The translations under genes were made by a program, and so were the position numbers. A model generated the notes under the pieces. The model did not search any database. It was not told the origin of the DNA and saw only the letters and a list, made by a program, of their open reading frames with translations. From Scleroderma bovista (lineage: Eukaryota > Basidiomycota > Agaricomycetes > Boletales > Sclerodermataceae), in assembly GCA_037178675.1 (NCBI GenBank), contig JAYMGJ010000247.1, positions 1-64,000 on the forward strand: a DNA stretch of 64,000 bases, given 5' to 3'. How positions within the stretch are numbered: the stretch's first letter is position 1; every line of letters starts with the position of its first letter. Of the stretch, positions 14,751 through 25,824 are shown in pieces.

Positions 14751-15475
14751 GGTGGTGTAGGCTAGGAACCGGCGGAGTTTAAAATTCCTAGAAGGGAGGC
14801 TGGGTAGCCCCGGCCGTCACGTGATCACCGGCTATCGGTTCAATGCGGACCGGTCACGTGATCAGGCACTAGCTGTCTGCGAGCCCAGGCTCGGTCCGAC
14901 TCCGGTCGGACAAATCCCTCCGAAGTTTCTCCGAACTTTCCCCGTAAGGCACATGGGGCCCGGGCAGAAGTTCTTTAACGAGTTGGGAATAGTGCGGAGC
15001 AGGCCCAAGGTCCGATCCCGCCGGTAACTCCGATTCGTTACCATTCCCCCGGCTATGTGATTACTTCTCTCCGCTCCGACGGAGTAACATTGTTATCACG
15101 GATGCGGAACTCCGGTCGGACTCCGGTTCGCTTCGGTGGACGATGAGGCCTCCGGCCTCATGCCCTAGGCAATGTCCGCTCTGCAAGCGGAGCCAAGACC
15201 CCGGGATAGGGCTCAGAACGAATCGTTTTGATGCAATGGAAGCACCGCAACGAGGTAACGCCTCTAGCGTTGACGTACCCCCAAGGGGTTACGATGTCAC
15301 ACGGTGATTAAAATCCCGATGTTTTGGGATCCAATCAAATTGGACCGGGTAAGTAGTTTACCTATCCCTGACCCGTGACGGCTGTGTGTAGTGCCGCTCT
15401 GCCTCCTCCGACGGAGTTCTTGGCATCGGAGACGCTTGCCAGCTTGGTAGCGATTGGGCGATTAGGGTGGGCTAT
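14751..15475 (+). repeat. Diverged, truncated pseudo-LTR copy 5
   Basis: Starts GGTGGTGTAGG and keeps the GGCGGAGTTTAAAAT block, the paired TCACGTGATCA sites (14817-14827, 14854-14864), the TCCGACTCCGGTCGGA hairpin and the GTGTAGTGCCGCTCTGCC block. It ends near 15475 before the CCAAT/TATA/hammerhead part, so it is a remnant of an older insertion. A perfect 8-bp hairpin ATGAGGCC/GGCCTCAT lies at 15143-15161. Confidence 0.8.
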
Positions 15476-16323
15476 GCGAAACGTGTTCGTTTCAACCCCG
15501 TCGTTTGAGTACACCTTGAAGGTCATGATATCTTGAAGGGGGAGAAGGCGTTTAATGGTTCACTGCAGCGGTAGAATGACGTTGTAGGTGCGACTAAGAG
15601 TCGAAGTGTCAAGTTGTCTGTGACAGCGTACATGAATTGAGGCCAGTGACTAATGTTTTTTTTGACGTCCGAGACGGTGATAATATTGTGTAGCGACCAA
15701 CTAGTCTAGTTATACACAATACACAAGTCGGAACGCCCTGTAGGACGGCTGGTAGGAGGGAAAATTCTCTTGCCCACTATTCGGCGTCTTACAATGGGGT
15801 GGACACCAGCCTACGTTGTGACACCAATATTCACATGCTCACTAGCTATTAGATCAGTGTCGCTCCTATCATAGGTGATCAATCTCGTAGTAGGTATATA
15901 ATATGATACAGTCTGTCTCTTGACTCAGATAGAGTCTTCACTGACTGCCCAAGACATATATACGAACCAAAGTATCCACATACGTCTTTACTTCCATGTA
16001 CTAGTTACTACCGATATTCATCTCCCATGGCACGGTTGAAGAACCAGAGCGTGATGTGTGTATTGCTGATACTCGCCCCAGGTATCTTTCCGACCGTTGA
16101 TTCTTGTCTTTCAGTATCTACCAGCCCTGTACACTAGGCCAGCAATATATTTTTTTGCAACGGACATATCGTGCGTCTGCTCCAAGGATTCAATGGTAAA
16201 TGGAACAAACGCAGGTGCCACAGTTGTATCTACCAGTACTACGTAGCTAGGACTGTTCGAAAAGATTGTGATCTCATATATCACGTCTGGATTGGAGTGA
16301 GACTATGGATTACAACCAACTGA
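15476..16323. other. Gene-free stretch inside the retroelement array
   Basis: No supported reading frame on either strand. AT content rises compared with the array. The only structure seen is a nested inverted repeat: ATTGTGTA 15685-15692 with TACACAAT 15713-15720 enclosing AACTAG/CTAGTT. Confidence 0.7.
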
Positions 16324-19300
16324 TTAGCGCGACATTACATTCATGCAGGCATCTAATCTAAGTGCTTCGTCGCCCTCAGGCTCCTCGTCCTCGTCCTCCC
16401 CTCCCCTGTCATGTTCTACAATTGGCCGCACTCCTGAATATCCTCCGAGGTCGTATATACGTTGTAGCCGCAGTTGATGTTGAATATTGACGCGTTGTTG
16501 ATGATGGAATAAGACCCGAAGTTCTGCACTAAGCAGGGGGTTCTGTGCAGAAAGTTCTGCCGCGATCTGCTTGATTTCCGTGGTCTCGTTGTCTACCCAA
16601 GCCTGTAGCCGCCTAACCTCAACATTAAGCCGGTTTATTTCTTCATGTGCTCTGAGTAACTTGAAGTATTTGACCGCCATCTGGCGGTGCATGGTATTTG
16701 ACCATGGCCTAGCTAGAACATCGTGCCGAGAGTGTTTAAGTAGATCAAAATCACCCAATGTTGCATAGGATAACACTTCACTGTACTGCAACACGGGTCG
16801 TGGAGGGCTTTGTTTGACGGCAAGTTTGTTGTACCTTTCAAGGGCATTTCGCACAGCCGCAGACCGTCGAACAATAGCTTTAGAAATTTGCTTACGGAGC
16901 TTGTAACCTACCGAGTATTAGCACCTTATTGCACAATATGAGTCAACCTCACCTGTAGATGCTAGATTTGCCTTGGAAAGTTCAAAGAGACGCTGGACAA
17001 CCAAGTTTTCGAGTTCTTCTACTGCACGAATAAATTGACGGTGTCGACTGTATTCAAGCATTTCCGCATATTCATGCCGATCCACGGTCCAACGATCTGT
17101 TGGCTCAATGCCAAGCTGTTCCTCTAGGTCTTCGACTCTGTCCTGTTGGCTTCTAACCCGGCGCTCAGCTGCACGTCGCGCTGCATGACTTCGTTTCGTA
17201 GCTGTAGAGGCCATGTGACTGAGACCTGAGCCTGGTGTAAATGACAATTGATTGTAGGAGAGGAAATTATCGTCTCGAGACGATTGGAGAGCATTTCTGT
17301 GAAATGTATCAGTGGTATCACCACAGCAGATTTCACAATATCATACTCAAGTTTAGCAAGCTTCTCTAATTCCTCCACGTACGCCACTCTTAGCACATCT
17401 TGCTTTGGTTCAAATTCGACCGCCTTCAGATAAGCGAGTTCTTCTGCTGCCCATGACCCGAAGTCTAGGGTTTCATTTGGATGCAGCGCACAATATGCAT
17501 CAAGTTCTGCCGTGTTTGTGGAGATGATCCTGAGAGCCTGCTTGTAGTTGTTAAGGAGGAAGCGACCTGGAACCAAATTAACTGTCGGACCAAGCGAAAT
17601 AGAAGCAACGTACTAAGCTCTGCATACTTGTCAGCATCCCATTGACTGAAATGAAGGTCAAGGTACTGGATATAATGAAAATAAGAAGCATGACGGATGA
17701 GAGCAGCAGTGGCGTTTGAGCTGGAGAAAACACGTTCACAGGTCTCAAAGTCTTCGAGACCTGTCCCAGGAAGATAAAGAGGATGGTATTGGAGCTGGCA
17801 CATACGGTTGTGCGCATGCCCATGGAATGCGTTCACGACGAGTTGCACGTTCGCAACCCTCGCCGCCTGTGCAATTGAGCTCGCAGCTAAGGTGGCAGAG
17901 AGACTGCACCCGATGTCACTTCCAATCGCCTGATCGTTACCGTGCACGCTAATAAGTTTGTTGACTGTTGCTAAGGGATACTTGGCGCTATGAAAACACA
18001 GTCAGTAACAATGAATTTGGTGTTACGTTCGGACACGCACAGCTCCCCACTGCGCAGCATTTCTGCACACGTCAATATGATGCCATGTCTACAGGCAGAG
18101 AGGAAGATGCCAGTTTGTTCGAACACCTTGACAGTATCTTCATCCACTGCACTGGCCGCCTGCCATGTGTCAGCACAACCACCACCGTCATGGTGCTCAG
18201 CGCTGCCACGCTGACCCGGTCGCGTGCGCACATCGTCTTTGAACGTGTCTACATCAGCTCTTGAAATCATGTACGTACTGGGGAATATGCGGCGGTCTGC
18301 ATGGCCTGCATGATTCATCCGCTTGGCAGAGTTGTTGCCATCCATAGCCTTGAGACTTGAAGGAATGAGGACGGGTTCACCAGGTTGCTAATACAATTGT
18401 TAGATAGAATGGTAGGAATGTTGAAAACATACCTTGAATGTGCACGCAGGACAATAATGTTGTAGGCGCCAGTTGGGATTGTCACGGCCAAGTGCTTGGT
18501 TGATGCGGCATTGGATGGCGCGTAGGATTGCGAGATACACATCAAACGTCATTGAAAATTGATCGCGAAAGTGAGGCCGATATGTAACCTCAATACAAAT
18601 CAGCAGCGACCACATATGATTTGAGTCAACTTACCCCATGCAATACGCAGAGGACTTTTGTGTAAGCCTGGATGCTGAATGAAGATTGGCGCCGTCGCAA
18701 CTGATGGTACAGTTCTAAGCACTGGAATGTGATTGCGAGCTCGGGCGACATTGGAGTGCATCCGAGTAAGCCGTTCCGAATGAGAGATATATTTGCAAGT
18801 TCATTATCCCGCTGGAGAACCGCAAACCTTGGATCCGAGTCTACCATGGGTTAGTTTAGCTTGTAGTATGCGACGGGGAAACAAAACGCACCGAACACAC
18901 CTACATGGGTGACATGGAAAACATGCTCCACCCGTTCCTGTGATTCCTCAGGTGCAGTGGCAGGGCGATGTTTCCAAAGCAGATAAGCATCAACAAGGGA
19001 AGGAAGTTGTGCATCCCACGCAGAATGCATACTTGCATATCGTATGTCACGTCTACGGCGATCTCCACGTGCTCTGCGAGTGCTAAAGTGAACCATGTAA
19101 CGTGTACATTACAGTTAGAGGATAGTACAACGTACTGCGTCTTTTGTTGAAGCCGCGAGTACGCTGAATATACGTTTATCGATGCTCTTGATGATGCAGA
19201 AGTAGCTTGAACTTCGTCATCTTCATGGCTTGAGCTACTATCCTCACTACTCCACTCGCTATCATTGTGGGCCGGTTCCGAGTGGTCGAGGTAAGGGTGC

Positions 19301-19580
19301 TCAGCGTCATGATGGAAGGTGGGCTCGATGCCCACCTCCAACGCCGCTTCTACAGGTACAATTGCAGCATGTTGCTCTATTGGCGTGAAAATGAGAAGAG
19401 CAATCAGAGAACATAACAAAAGAACATACCTTGTGCCTGCAGGTCGAGCTCCCGCTCAGTGGCCAACCGGTCTTGTCGGATGCGCAGAAGACCCGCCATG
19501 GTTGTCCTTGGGCCGTTCGGCCCCATTACAGTCATTTTGACCTGGCGAGAAGTAGAACGGAGGGATGTTTGTCGGGGCAT
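16324..19580 (-). CDS. KDZ-family transposase
   Basis: A multi-exon gene beginning MPRQTSLRSTSRQVK at 19580. First donor GTATGTT follows 19430, and further exons lie at roughly 19375-19132, 19085-18900, 18843-18640, 18610-18434, 18360-18045, 17992-17600 and on to 16324. Diagnostic motifs of the Kyakuja-Dileera-Zisupton class are present: HYCPACTF near 18460, MDGNNSAKR at about 18345, VHGNDQAIGSDIG near 17945, NAFHGHAHNRMCQ near 17840 and GLEDFETCERVFS near 17760. Joining SGEL to AKYPLATVNKL by a short intron at about 18044-17993 restores a family-typical block. I found no frame break, so it may be intact. Terminal inverted repeats were not identified. Exon ends are approximate. Confidence 0.8.
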
Positions 19581-19906
19581 TGGGAGACAGAGTAGCAACA
19601 AGGAAGGAGAGCAACGGGGGAGCTATAGAGAGCCTTAATAAGCTTATAGCCCACTCAATAAAATATTTAATATTACGTACCGTCACCGATAACATCGTTG
19701 ATAAACCAGATGTCCGACAGTCCTGCGAGCAAATGTAATTATGGGTGAAATGTTGCAGAGTTCTGTAGGTCTTACAGCTAGGTCTTACTTTGCTGCCTTT
19801 CAACATGATACCCTTTTTTTCTAAGACACTGAGCGCTACATCGATGAAGCGACCTTCCTGGTACCTAGTAAGAGCACGATCAGTCATGTCCTCCGTGCTG
19901 AAGTTG
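19581..19906. other. Upstream region of the KDZ gene
   Basis: A - strand frame (19456-19887) crosses the KDZ start in another frame but shows nothing recognisable. This region probably holds the KDZ promoter; no motif can be assigned. Confidence 0.4.
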
Positions 19907-20165
19907 CAATACGAGATGCTTACAGGTTTGGAGTCATAGTAAGGCGATAGCCTGGATCACCTTGGACGTCCGCTGTGTAATATGGCGAGCGATGAGCTGC
20001 AGTAAGGTGATAGCCTAGGTCACCTTGGAGCGCCTGCTGTGTAATGTGGCGAGCGATGAATTGACGAAGATTGTGATACGAGACGCTTACAGATTTGGAG
20101 CCTACCGAACGATAAGCTGGTAGTCTAGATCACCTTGGGCGTCCGCTGTGTAATAGGGCCGCTGG
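19907..20165. repeat. Short imperfect tandem repeat array
   Basis: About three partial copies of a unit containing GATAGCCTRGRTCACCTTGG and GCTGTGTAATRTGGCGAGCG, at about 19942-20000, 20010-20060 and 20108-20155. A flanking block CGAGAYGCTTACAGRTTTGG recurs at 19910 and 20080. No coding potential. Confidence 0.75.
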
Positions 20166-21180
20166 CAGCCGCATCGACGGGCCTCAAAGTGATGGTGCAA
20201 CTACACTTGCTAGGACCGCAATCAGACACGTTAATCTAAAACTGCAATGCTGAGTGCCGTCCATCGCAGTTGAATGAGGTTAACTCACCAACTGAGACCC
20301 TCCGAAGGGTAAGACGTGCGGCAATCTTGTCTCCATCATAAATGACCTTGGGGACAAAGGTTTCTGTTTCTGGAGCAGCTGATAGTCCTAGCAAACGGTC
20401 AGTGTAAATGCCGCTACTAACGACTTCACCTGGGTATGCATCTCATACGGTTCCATATCGCCCTTAGATTTGTTTTGGTCGATTCATGGATTGAAAAGCG
20501 GTCTGTCGAGGCAGTGAGAAATAGAGAGAAGGAACGAGGACAGCGGGGAGGACAGCTGGAGGACAGCGTGGAGGGGAACGGAGGCAGCGTGCAACGAGGA
20601 GGCGATAAGGAGCTTAGTAAGTTGACACGTGCTGATTTGCACAGCCCGGTCAACAAATTAATATTACTGAAATGAAATGGCAGTACGCGTTCACGCGTCG
20701 AAAAACATCACGTGCTGATCAACAACGCGCGTCACGCGCCTGTTGATCAACCGGGAGTAGTGTGCACTAATTATTACGCTGTTTGTCACTAATTGCTGCA
20801 GGAAAACTACATAGATAGCATGGTAATTCAATATAGTGAAAGAACAAAAAAAAGCGCGTGAGAAATGAGCGAGAAATGACGAAGTTGCGTGCTCACTGTG
20901 CGGGACGATGAGCAAAGGGGGTTCGACGTCGTGGGAAACGATGACGGCGCGACCGGAATAGCGGCCTGCCTGGTCTGGGTTGATGCTGACATAACCTTAT
21001 CTACACTTATCTACGTTATCTGGTTATCTAATTGGGTCTTGTTTTCCGCCCTGTTGAAGTCACTCCTGAGTGCTGCAGTAATCGCTGAAGTAGGCTGTAG
21101 TAGGTCTTTCTCTCTAATTAGTGAGGGGACAGTGGTACAGTACCGTTACTAACAGCTGACATAAGTGGTGCCATACAGGT
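20166..21180. other. Gene-free stretch between the KDZ region and ALG9
   Basis: No supported gene. It contains a purine-rich stretch (20505-20610), a strong palindrome at 20716-20749, and an AT-rich segment near 20990-21030. The missing 5' exons of ALG9 would be expected here but were not found. Confidence 0.6.
20716..20749. repeat. Long palindrome
   Basis: TGATCAACA (20716-20724) and TGTTGATCA (20741-20749) enclose GCGCG-TCA-CGCGC. The arms pair almost fully, with one unpaired base on one side. It could be a transposon terminus or cruciform-forming relic. Confidence 0.8.
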
Positions 21181-22940
21181 GCCGAAGATTAATGAACGTG
21201 TCGGCCGTTATCTATTCTTCATGCTTCTATTCAGCACAGGCATGTGGATCGCTACTGCAGGTTGGCTTGAGAACAACTATCGTTCCATACCTCTTCTTAC
21301 GTGTCCCAGCATTTCTACCGTCCTCGTTTGTTATGTATGCCACCACCCTCGCATTTACGTATGCCCTTGAACCAGCAAGCATAAGGAACAACAGGCGGAC
21401 TTTCCAAGTTACTTTATTGTTTGCAGCAGGTGCCATCGTTGGGTGGCCGTTTGGTCTCGCCCTCTCCTTGCCATTCGTCTTCGAGGAGCTTTTCCTGTCT
21501 GGAGCAGACACCGTGACATCTGCTAACCGTTTTCAGTGGATTTTGGCCCGTTGGAAGCATCTTTTCTCCGCCGGCGTTATTTCTCTTTTGATATTTGTAA
21601 GGCAGGTATAATTCTACCTCCCTGCAAACCTGACACTGCATAGGTACCTGTATTTGCAATCGACAGCGTTGCATATGGTCGGTGGTCACTGGTCACCTGG
21701 AACATCGTCCGCTATAATATTTTTGGTGATTCCGAGCGTGGGCCTGACCTGTATGGCTCATCCCCATGGCATTTTTACATCATGAATCTCCTTTTGAACT
21801 TCAACATCCTCGTTCCGCTTGCACTTGCGTCCTTACCTTCCCTACTCGTTACCTACTTCGTCGACAACAAGCGCCTCGACGCGCCCAAGCAAAGCCGAGA
21901 TGGTAGCTCCCCATTTGTGCTCCTGGCGCTGCGACTTCTCCCGATTCATCTCTGGGTTGCCGTCCTAACTTTGCAGTCACATAAGGAGGAACGCTTCATG
22001 TTTCCAATATACCCGCTATTATGCTTCAATGCAGCTGTAACACTTTACTTGGTTCGTGGATGGATGGAAAAAGCATATATCACTATCACGAAATCCCCAT
22101 ACAAGGTGCGTCTTCACTGACAGATGTCTTTACGAAGTTTATCTGTTATTCTTTTAGGCATCTCGGTCAATCATGTTTGGTACCACCACGCTGGTAATCG
22201 TGGTCATCTCAGGACTCATATCACTCTCTCGAGTGCTTGCTCTATACCACTACTATCATGCACCTCTTGCCATCTATAGTCACTTTGAAGAGTTTGAACT
22301 CCCTCGCTTGCTGAACGACACTGGCCTGCTACCACCTTTACCAGCTGACATCAGCGAACGGCCGAGCATTGACCTGGCGCCAATCAAGGAATTCGAACTG
22401 CAGCTTTGCTTGGGAAAGGAATGGCACCGTTTCCCCAGCCATTACCTCGTTCCCAGCGGTGTCAGCGTCGACTTTGTGAAGAGCGATTTCGCAGGTCTAC
22501 TCCCCGCCCACTTTGAGCGTTCCTCTTCCGGTCCATGGTGGGATAGGCAAGGACCCAAACACACCCCAGTTGGTCTGAACGACCTAAATCAGGCAGTTGA
22601 TGAGTTCTATGTACGTTCTCCCACACTACCTATGATTCGTTTTAATTCCGTCCAGGTCCCAGTGGAAACGTGTGACTACTTTGTGGATCTGGATTTTCCT
22701 CTTCACCCAAGGTCGTCTCTCCACGAACCAAGGTACGCAACAAACGAAGACGTCTGGGAACGTGTTGTTTGCATGCCCTTCCTCGACGCGGCTCATTCGT
22801 CCTTATTGACGAGGACTCTTTGGGCGCCTGGGTCGTGGTGGCAATCAGCAAATGAGTTCGGTGATTATTGCTTGCTTCGAAACAAGGGAAATGTAAAGGA
22901 AAAGGAACGTGGCGCTGTCGCACGTCTGCGCGGTAATTAA
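21180..22940 (+). pseudogene. ALG9: ALG9-like dolichol-phosphate-mannose mannosyltransferase, 5'-truncated
   Basis: Exons near 21181-21260, 21310-21596, 21643-22105, 22159-22609 and 22656-22940 encode the middle and C-terminus of ALG9, an ER membrane enzyme that adds alpha-1,2-mannose to the lipid-linked oligosaccharide. Recognisable blocks are INERVGRYLFFMLLFSTGM, FLPSSFVMYATTLAF, GAIVGWPFGLALSLPFVFEE, SPWHFYIMNLLLNFN and SHKEERFMFPIYPLL, with several membrane segments. The N-terminal exons, including the family's acidic lumenal loop block (DETFNYWEP-like), are not found upstream. The remaining splice sites are intact. It is either a truncated second copy at the rearranged subtelomere or a gene with 5' exons I cannot see. 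Confidence 0.8.
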
Positions 22941-23328
22941 TGTGTTCAACGTCAATGGTGTATGCGATGATGTACTTCAACTCTGGCGAGGTGTTATGAC
23001 CTAAGATAGTAAATTAGCTAGTGGCTACCAGGTGTGGATGGGAGTTTTTTTAACGCTCGCTGCACTATTGCAGTAGTGCCATTCCCCGAGTCGTGTGGAC
23101 GCCAGTCTCAACAAACCCTTTCTGGGATGTTGGTACAGAGTCGGGACTACATAGTAGTGGCTCATGGTAGAGAAGAAATTACGCTGACATAATATGCCTG
23201 CCACGTGACACTCAAAACAGCATATGCGTGTCAACACCTGTCTCGAAGGTTGAAGACAGGTCCTCCCTGCCAAATGGCAATCACTCACATAACGTCCATT
23301 TCTCATTTGAACGGTATACTCTCCAAAC
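22941..23328. other. Intergenic region ALG9 - thioredoxin
   Basis: About 390 bp with no supported gene; presumably the ALG9 3' end and thioredoxin promoter. Confidence 0.5.
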
Positions 23329-23960
23329 ATGGTGATAAATTAACCGTGAGTTGACGTGAGTGTCGTTTGCAGCAACTCAGTACTCAACCCTTGCACAGGT
23401 CATTGACTTTCATGCAAAATGGTAAGCCTTGTGCGAATTATTTCTTGCTTGCTAAGGTGCGTGGTCAAGGTGTGGACCTTGCCATATGATAGCCCCGACA
23501 TTTGAAGCTCTTGCAAAGCAATTTCTGGAAGTTAATTTCCTGAAATGTGACGTGGATGCAGCAAAGGACGTTGCAGCCGCATATAGGGTTGCCGCCATGT
23601 AAGTGAACTCCATTTCAAAATGCATTGATTGAAACATATTAGGCCCACATTCATATTCCTCAAGGGGAATAAGCAAGTTCGTACGATTAAAGGTGCTGAC
23701 AAGCTGTGAGACTGTAGGGAATACTGGGTGATCGGTCCACTGACACATTTTACAGTGGGCTGCAAAATGCAGTGAAGCAATTCGCAACTTCCTCTGGTAC
23801 ATTTCCAGGTCAAGGACAACCTCTTGGAGGCTCGACCTCACCCACGCCAGGCGCTAGTGACGGAGCGAATGACGCAAGGGCAACGTGGACAAACCTAGAC
23901 CCCCAGCTCAAGATATTACTGGCTTTGGGGGCTGCATATCTCTTTTTCTGGTTGATGTAA
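23329..23960 (+). CDS. Thioredoxin with C-terminal membrane anchor
   Basis: Splicing at GTAAGC...TCAAG restores the active site WCGPC, followed by HMIAPTFEAL, KCDVDAAKDVAAAY, the cis-Pro block MPTFIFLKG and LQNAVK, all typical of a thioredoxin fold. After residue ~110 a Gly/Ser/Pro-rich linker leads to a hydrophobic C-terminus, KILLALGAAYLFFWLM, at the very end: the layout of a tail-anchored protein with the thioredoxin domain in the cytosol. Introns also lie after the AAM codon and after ADKL. The first exon is not resolved, because ATG 23329 is soon followed by an in-frame stop unless a splice intervenes, so the exact N-terminus is uncertain. Confidence 0.85.
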
Positions 23961-24089
23961 GGTACAGAAGTGGCAATGATACAGGCCATATGTCGAAATA
24001 CAAGATGAATTGACATAGTACAGAACGGTACACCTACTCAAAACCTGCAAACCTACTTTCAGACTGTCTCTATGATACAAAGGCCAGAA

Positions 24090-25002
24090 TTACTCACTGC
24101 CCCAACCAAGCGACCGAAGGGCTTGTTTTGCTGCCTCCTCTTTGGCTAGCTTCTGATTTCTTCCAGTTCCCGTGCCATGGTGCACGTTATTAACTGGTTT
24201 CACACGTGACGATTGATTATATCGCGAGTCTGCGTTACTCACCAAGGCATCGGACAACCCAGCGAGGTTGATGGGGAGGGCCATCTGAAACTGCATCCCA
24301 GTTGACTGTAAGGCCTTGTTGAGAGCATGTCTGGTTGAATGTCGCTAAAATACCCAATCCCGATTGAATACGTGGGGGAGGGGTACCCGGGGTAGGGGGA
24401 GATGCAGTGGCTGGTGGCATAGGAGGAACGGAAGACATGGAGTTGTATGGTGGGGGTGAGGCAGCATCACCCGGGACCGATATTCCTTCGGAATCTGGAT
24501 CAATAAGTCTGCTTATCCATTGCACGACCGTCGGAAAACCCTTTTGAACGTACACGCCCCCGACATACGAGCTGAAAAGAAAACGAGATTCCTTGCTTTT
24601 CTTGAGTGATTGGCGAGGTTATATGCGCCACTCACTCACCTCGAGACGATCAAGGATCGACCGGTCACTAAGGCCCCTCACTTTGCTTTTTAACCCATAC
24701 AAGGACAGCCATTCGGGTATCTTAGTATCTAAAAGCTCTTTATGTTTTTCCTGAGGTTTGGGATGAGCCCACCAGGTTAACTTGGGACGAACATCATTAC
24801 GTACCTTGAGCTCGTGGCCAGCAATGAGGGGGCGTTTTGAAAACAGGGTGTAAACGATAACCATATTCAGCACAGAAGACCCGAGCTCAGCAAGGCGCTC
24901 GGCGCTCTCATGGCCATCGGGTGTATACTTGGATGATCGGTAGGAGAATACTTCGAGTAGAAGCTCCCCTTCGAGAGCGGGAAGAGGGGGGAAGTTGCTC
25001 AT
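24090..25002 (-). CDS. RNase III-like domain protein with dsRNA-binding domain
   Basis: Starts MSNFPPLPALEGELLLEVF at 25002. The first exon looks like an RNase III fold: a HESAERLAELGSSVLNMV block stands where active enzymes have the conserved ERLEFLGDAVL signature, but the acidic residue after GD/GS is replaced, so catalysis is doubtful. A Pro/Ser-rich linker follows (about 24500-24370), then a dsRBD: LGILATFNQTCSQQGLTVNW and GTGRNQKLAKEEAAKQALRS at the C-terminus. A mitochondrial ribosomal mL44-like or other non-catalytic dsRNA-binding role is possible. At least two introns, near 24630-24560 and 24240-24200. Confidence 0.7.
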
Positions 25003-25824
25003 GTGTCCAATGATAAATCGGTGCTGGTTGTATACACGGCTACGCTCACCAGCGCTTGTCCGTGAAATGGACCACTAACGATCGATGGTGACCGTTGGGA
25101 CACAAGTCTCTGCACAAGAAATCAGTCTTTCACTGATAGTACAAGAAGCTGGATTCTACTAAATATGGACAATTATCAATCGATAACTATCTACTAAACA
25201 CATACACAACTCCTTTCCTTCGTGCATCTCTGATCAAGGCCTGTACACTACGCAGGGGTGGGTTGTGGATCGTGACCAAGTGAGTGCGTTAGCACAGGGG
25301 CCTCGTGTACGTCATACACAACATCAATTCACTCAGAAAGGCTCGCGATGCCAGTAGTATGTAAGCACCAATATGAAGCACGGACTCGAGCGAAGTAAAA
25401 TGACTAGCAGTTGTCATCTCTGAGCCCATGTCTTCCAGATCATGGAACGGCTTGCTCAGCAATGACACGCCCATAAAATTGATTGGCCTGCTCGGGCACT
25501 ATGATACCTTCAACTTTACAGGCAGCCACTATGACTGGATCGGCCTGAAAAATGACATGGACAATTGCACAGAAAAGATGACATCATGGCTGCTGCACGG
25601 ACTACAAGTGGAGGACACAACCACAGGAACTGTCCCAGTCTACAAGCATGATCAGCCGAATGCAAGGACCGATGTTGTTATAGTCAATCGGAGGCCCGCC
25701 AGTCAGTGGTATTGTCCTCAAGGAAATGAACTAAGATTACGGTGGAGGCTACTTCCGTCACGTGACCGACCGCCTTTTGACTTCTTATTGCACGCTCGTT
25801 CTACCTTTCCTAACTCAAGCGTGC
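25003..25824. other. Divergent intergenic region upstream of POM152
   Basis: About 820 bp between two divergently transcribed genes. A 162-codon + frame (25428-25916) is open but matches nothing I know and overlaps the POM152 start in another frame; I do not call it. Confidence 0.5.
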
